DNA of 22,220 nt from DATCMA01 sp036563645. GTDB lineage: Bacteria; Actinomycetota; Actinomycetes; Mycobacteriales; Micromonosporaceae. The notes under the pieces were generated by a model. That model was not told where the DNA came from. It worked only from the letters and a program-made list of their open reading frames with translations, and did no database searches. The DNA is taken from positions 1 to 22,220 of the forward strand of contig DATCMA010000015.1 in assembly GCA_036563645.1 (NCBI GenBank), given 5' to 3'. The position numbers and the translations under genes are program-made. This document shows positions 19,397-22,220 of the stretch, in pieces (position 1 is the stretch's first letter; every line of letters begins with the position of its first letter).

Positions 19397-22220
19397 GTGG
19401 ATCCCCTCCGCCGGGCGCTCCCCGCCCGGCCACCCCCACGTCCGGCGTGCGAGGTAACGGAGAGCGATCATTCGGCTACTCGTCGACCGACAGCGACGTC
19501 GAGCACGACGGCCAGCAGATCCTCACCCCGGAGCAGGGCAAGGTAGCCGTCTTCCAGGCGCCGCAACCGCTCCGGGCCCTCCCCAAGCAGCGGGTCGCCG
19601 ACGCCTCCGAGCACCCCGACATCGACTCCCCCTTCCTCGACCTCTTCGCCGCGACGCCCGTGGCGTCCCCGCCGCGCGCGAACCCCGAGCGCCGCCACCG
19701 CGAAGTCGACGCGCGCACCCCGGAGCCCTCGGGGTCCTCGCCGTGGGAGCCCAACCCGCCGGGGCCGCCCGCGCGGCGGCCTGATCCGCCCGCGAAACGG
19801 CAGCCCATCCCCTCGCCACGCACGGCCCACACTCCCACCCGGGTATCCACTCCTCCGAAGCCGGGCCCGGTGGCCCCGCGCACACCGGCCGAGCCGCCTA
19901 CCCCACCCCCGGTCCAGCGATCGCACACTCCCCCGCCCGCTCCGCCGACCCCCAGCACCCCCGACCGCGCCGCCGCGCCAGCCCGTTCCGCTGCCCCTCC
20001 CTCAGCTCCCACCCCGTCCCGCCACGATCGATCGTCCAAACGGGACTCGATTCGCAAGCCCGAGAAGCGTCCCGCGATCCGACCGCCCAAGATCCGTTTC
20101 GGCGATCGCGATCCAGCTGTCGAACTCGCCATCACCGAGATCGCCGGGCACCTCACCTTCACCCCGAACACCGTCACCGCCTGGTACTGGCTGCCCGAGG
20201 TTCGCTGGGCCTTCCGACCCGACGCGGAGCGCGAAGCGCTGTTGTTGGCCATCTCCGAGCAGTACGCCGGGCTCGCGGGGTTCCGGATCCACCTGCGCCG
20301 GACCACCCGTCCCTTCCCCGCCCACGAGTGGGCCCGGACGCTCGACGCCAACACGCCGAATCCCCTGCCCGCCGTACCGGGCGCGCCCTCGTGGTCCGAC
20401 CACCTCGTCGCCGCCCAGCGGCACCTGCTGTCGGTCAACCACGCCGAAGGCCAGACCTTCCTCGGGGTGACCTTCGCCCGCCGCTCCCTGGGGAACTCGC
20501 TGGCCGAGCGCATCCTGCGTCTGTTCGGTCGCGGCGTCCCCGACTCCGAGCGGAGGCGCCTGAGCCGGATGGTCGAGCAGTTCGATGAGGTGCTCGGCGC
20601 CTTCGGCATGCGCGCGCGGCGGGCCACCGCCCACGAGCTGGAGTGGCTCCTCTACCGGTCGATCGCGCTGTGCATGTCGCCCCCGACGTCCCTCTCTCCC
20701 GTCTCCGACGGGCACTGGGAGCGCGGCGACCTGCTCGCGCTGACCGAGCACATCGAGCGCTACCGGACCCCGTACGGGTCCACCGTCAAGCTCGTCAACC
20801 GGATGACCGGGGAAGAGCGGCACGTCGCGGTGCTCACCGTCGGCCGGATGGAGCCGCTGGAGATTCCCGAGCGCCACGAGCCGTGGCTGCACTTCCACGA
20901 GCGGCTGCCGTGGCCGATGGAGATCTCCTGCCGGGTGGACCTGCTCGGCCCGGGTGACTCCTTCCGTAACTTGGAACACCGGCTGCGAATGATCCGTTCG
21001 CAGCAGCTCGACTACGCCCAACACGGCATCGACGCCCCACCGGAGTTGGAGCGCCTGGCCCGCCGGGCCTTGATGATCGGCGACGAGATGACCACGGGCT
21101 TGCCGGTCGAATCGGCCCGCGCCCACGGGTGGCACCGCATCGCCGTCGGCGGACGGACCCGCGAGGAGTGCCTGGAGCGCGCCCGCCGGCTCATGCAGCT
21201 CTACTCGCGCGAGCTGCGGATCTCGTTGCAGCACCCCAAGAACCAGCACAAGCTGGCCCGGGAGTTCATCCCCGGGGAACCGGTGGCCAACACCGGTTAC
21301 TTGCGGCGCATGCCGGTCAAGCTGTTCGCCGCCGCGCTTCCGCAGGCCGCATCGACGGTCGGCGACCGACGCGGTGACCTCATTGGACGGACCGCCGGCA
21401 CCTGCCGCCGCCCGGTGTTCCTCGACTTGCACTTCCCCATGGAGGTCCGCGAGCGGTCCGGCCTCGCGGTGTTCGTGGCCGAACCCGGTGGGGGCAAGTC
21501 CACCCTCCTGGGGGCGCTCGGCTACCTGGCCGCGCGGCGTGGCGTCCAGGTCACCCTGCTCGACCCCTCAGGTCCGCTCGCCCGGCTATGCCAGATGCCG
21601 GAGCTGCGCCCCTATTCGCGGGTGCTCAATCTCACCGGCTCGGAGCAGGGCACGCTCGCTCCGTACTCCCTGATCCCCACCCCGGTCCGCGACGAGTTCC
21701 CGCCGGGGTCGGCGGGGGACCGCGAGTACGAGATCGCCGTATCGAACGCCCGCGCCGAGCGCCGGATGCTCGTCCAAGACATCTGCCTGATGCTCGTGCC
21801 GCCGCAGGTCGCGCGAGAGTCGTCCACCGCGACGCTGCTGCGGCACGCGGTGCGCCGGGTGCCCGCCGAGGAGACGTCCACTCTGGACGACGTGGTCGCC
21901 TGCCTCGCCGAGCTCGACCGAGACGAGGGGCGCGAGCTGGCGAACCTGCTCCTCGACACCGCCGAGATGCCGCTGGCGCTGCTCTTCTTCGGCCGGCCAC
22001 CGGAGGGGCAGCTCGGCGCGGACGCGGCGTTGACCGTCATCACCATGGCTGGTCTGCGCCTGCCCGACCTCAAGATCGAACGCGAGTACTGGTCGGCGGA
22101 GGAAGCGCTGGCCCTCCCCATGCTCCACACCGCGCACCGGCTGGCGGTGCGCCGCTGCTACGGCGGCTCGATGTCCGCGCGGAAGCTGGTGGGGCTGGAC
22201 GAGGCACACTTCATGGAGGG
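19393..22220 (+). CDS. VirB4/TraC-like conjugation ATPase (3' end outside window)
   Basis: Energises type IV secretion or conjugation at the inner membrane. The 942 visible residues start with a disordered Pro/Ala/Arg-rich tail (about 1-232). A conserved N-terminal VirB4-type region follows, including HLTFTPNTVTAWYWLPEVRW, FLGVTFARRSLG and RMPVKLFAAALPQAASTVGD. The AAA ATPase then begins with FLDLHFPMEVRERSGLAVFVAEPGGGKSTLLG. Walker A AEPGGGKST is at 696-704 and Walker B LVGLDEAHFM near 933-941, where the window ends. The ATG has GGAGGAG five bases upstream and overlaps the previous stop. The frame is open at 22220. VirB4-type is favoured over a VirD4 coupling protein because of the long region before Walker A and the gene order. 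Confidence 0.85.
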   Translation, partial: MSGSPPPGAPRPATPTSGVRGNGERSFGYSSTDSDVEHDGQQILTPEQGKVAVFQAPQPLRALPKQRVADASEHPDIDSPFLDLFAATPVASPPRANPERRHREVDARTPEPSGSSPWEPNPPGPPARRPDPPAKRQPIPSPRTAHTPTRVSTPPKPGPVAPRTPAEPPTPPPVQRSHTPPPAPPTPSTPDRAAAPARSAAPPSAPTPSRHDRSSKRDSIRKPEKRPAIRPPKIRFGDRDPAVELAITEIAGHLTFTPNTVTAWYWLPEVRWAFRPDAEREALLLAISEQYAGLAGFRIHLRRTTRPFPAHEWARTLDANTPNPLPAVPGAPSWSDHLVAAQRHLLSVNHAEGQTFLGVTFARRSLGNSLAERILRLFGRGVPDSERRRLSRMVEQFDEVLGAFGMRARRATAHELEWLLYRSIALCMSPPTSLSPVSDGHWERGDLLALTEHIERYRTPYGSTVKLVNRMTGEERHVAVLTVGRMEPLEIPERHEPWLHFHERLPWPMEISCRVDLLGPGDSFRNLEHRLRMIRSQQLDYAQHGIDAPPELERLARRALMIGDEMTTGLPVESARAHGWHRIAVGGRTREECLERARRLMQLYSRELRISLQHPKNQHKLAREFIPGEPVANTGYLRRMPVKLFAAALPQAASTVGDRRGDLIGRTAGTCRRPVFLDLHFPMEVRERSGLAVFVAEPGGGKSTLLGALGYLAARRGVQVTLLDPSGPLARLCQMPELRPYSRVLNLTGSEQGTLAPYSLIPTPVRDEFPPGSAGDREYEIAVSNARAERRMLVQDICLMLVPPQVARESSTATLLRHAVRRVPAEETSTLDDVVACLAELDRDEGRELANLLLDTAEMPLALLFFGRPPEGQLGADAALTVITMAGLRLPDLKIEREYWSAEEALALPMLHTAHRLAVRRCYGGSMSARKLVGLDEAHFME

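Noticed and set aside
20002..21432. 476-codon minus-strand frame opposite the VirB4-like gene, and the 383-codon one at 19476-20627
   Set aside because: Both are shadows of the VirB4-like frame, which holds Walker A and B motifs and a strong coupled start.

Overview
The window is high-GC chromosomal DNA from an actinobacterium. The evidence is the lsr2 gene, frequent GTG starts, GC-rich third codon positions, and the gene set clpC, lsr2, lysS, coaX, panD, panC, DUF2520, DUF3180, folK, folB, folP. In Mycobacterium tuberculosis these lie together around Rv3596c-Rv3608c. The second nuoD-like gene beside a MidA-type methyltransferase points to a Streptomyces/Streptosporangium-like lineage more than to a mycobacterium, but I cannot name a genus.

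Layout. (1) 1-3324, minus strand: 5' part of clpC, lsr2 with its own promoter and terminator hairpin, and lysS. (2) 3442-10220, minus strand: a tightly packed cofactor operon read as DUF2520, panC, panD, a two-repeat 'septum formation' lipoprotein, nadB, nadC, coaX. Several junctions overlap or are separated by only a few bases. It makes pantothenate/CoA and NAD precursors, and both branches start from L-aspartate; panB and nadA are not in the window. (3) 10297-12595, plus strand: a MidA/NDUFAF7-type protein-arginine methyltransferase followed by a stand-alone NuoD paralogue that carries the matching target arginine. (4) 12611-15945, minus strand: two membrane proteins with very unusual disordered tails, one tryptophan/arginine-rich and one tyrosine/arginine-rich. 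The second has an RbsC/LivH-like permease core. (5) 16085-18368, minus strand: DUF3180, folK, folB, folP, with ATGA overlaps. (6) 18694-22220, plus strand: a three-gene module in virB2-virB3-virB4 order (small two-helix pilin-like protein, TcpE/VirB3-like protein, VirB4-like ATPase running off the window).

Most of the window is conserved actinobacterial housekeeping. The parts most worth a second look are the MidA-NuoD2 pair, where the quinone-binding tyrosine is replaced by tryptophan, the two aromatic-rich tails on neighbouring membrane proteins, and the type IV secretion-like module placed divergently against the folate operon. I saw no tRNA, rRNA, CRISPR array, transposase or integrase.
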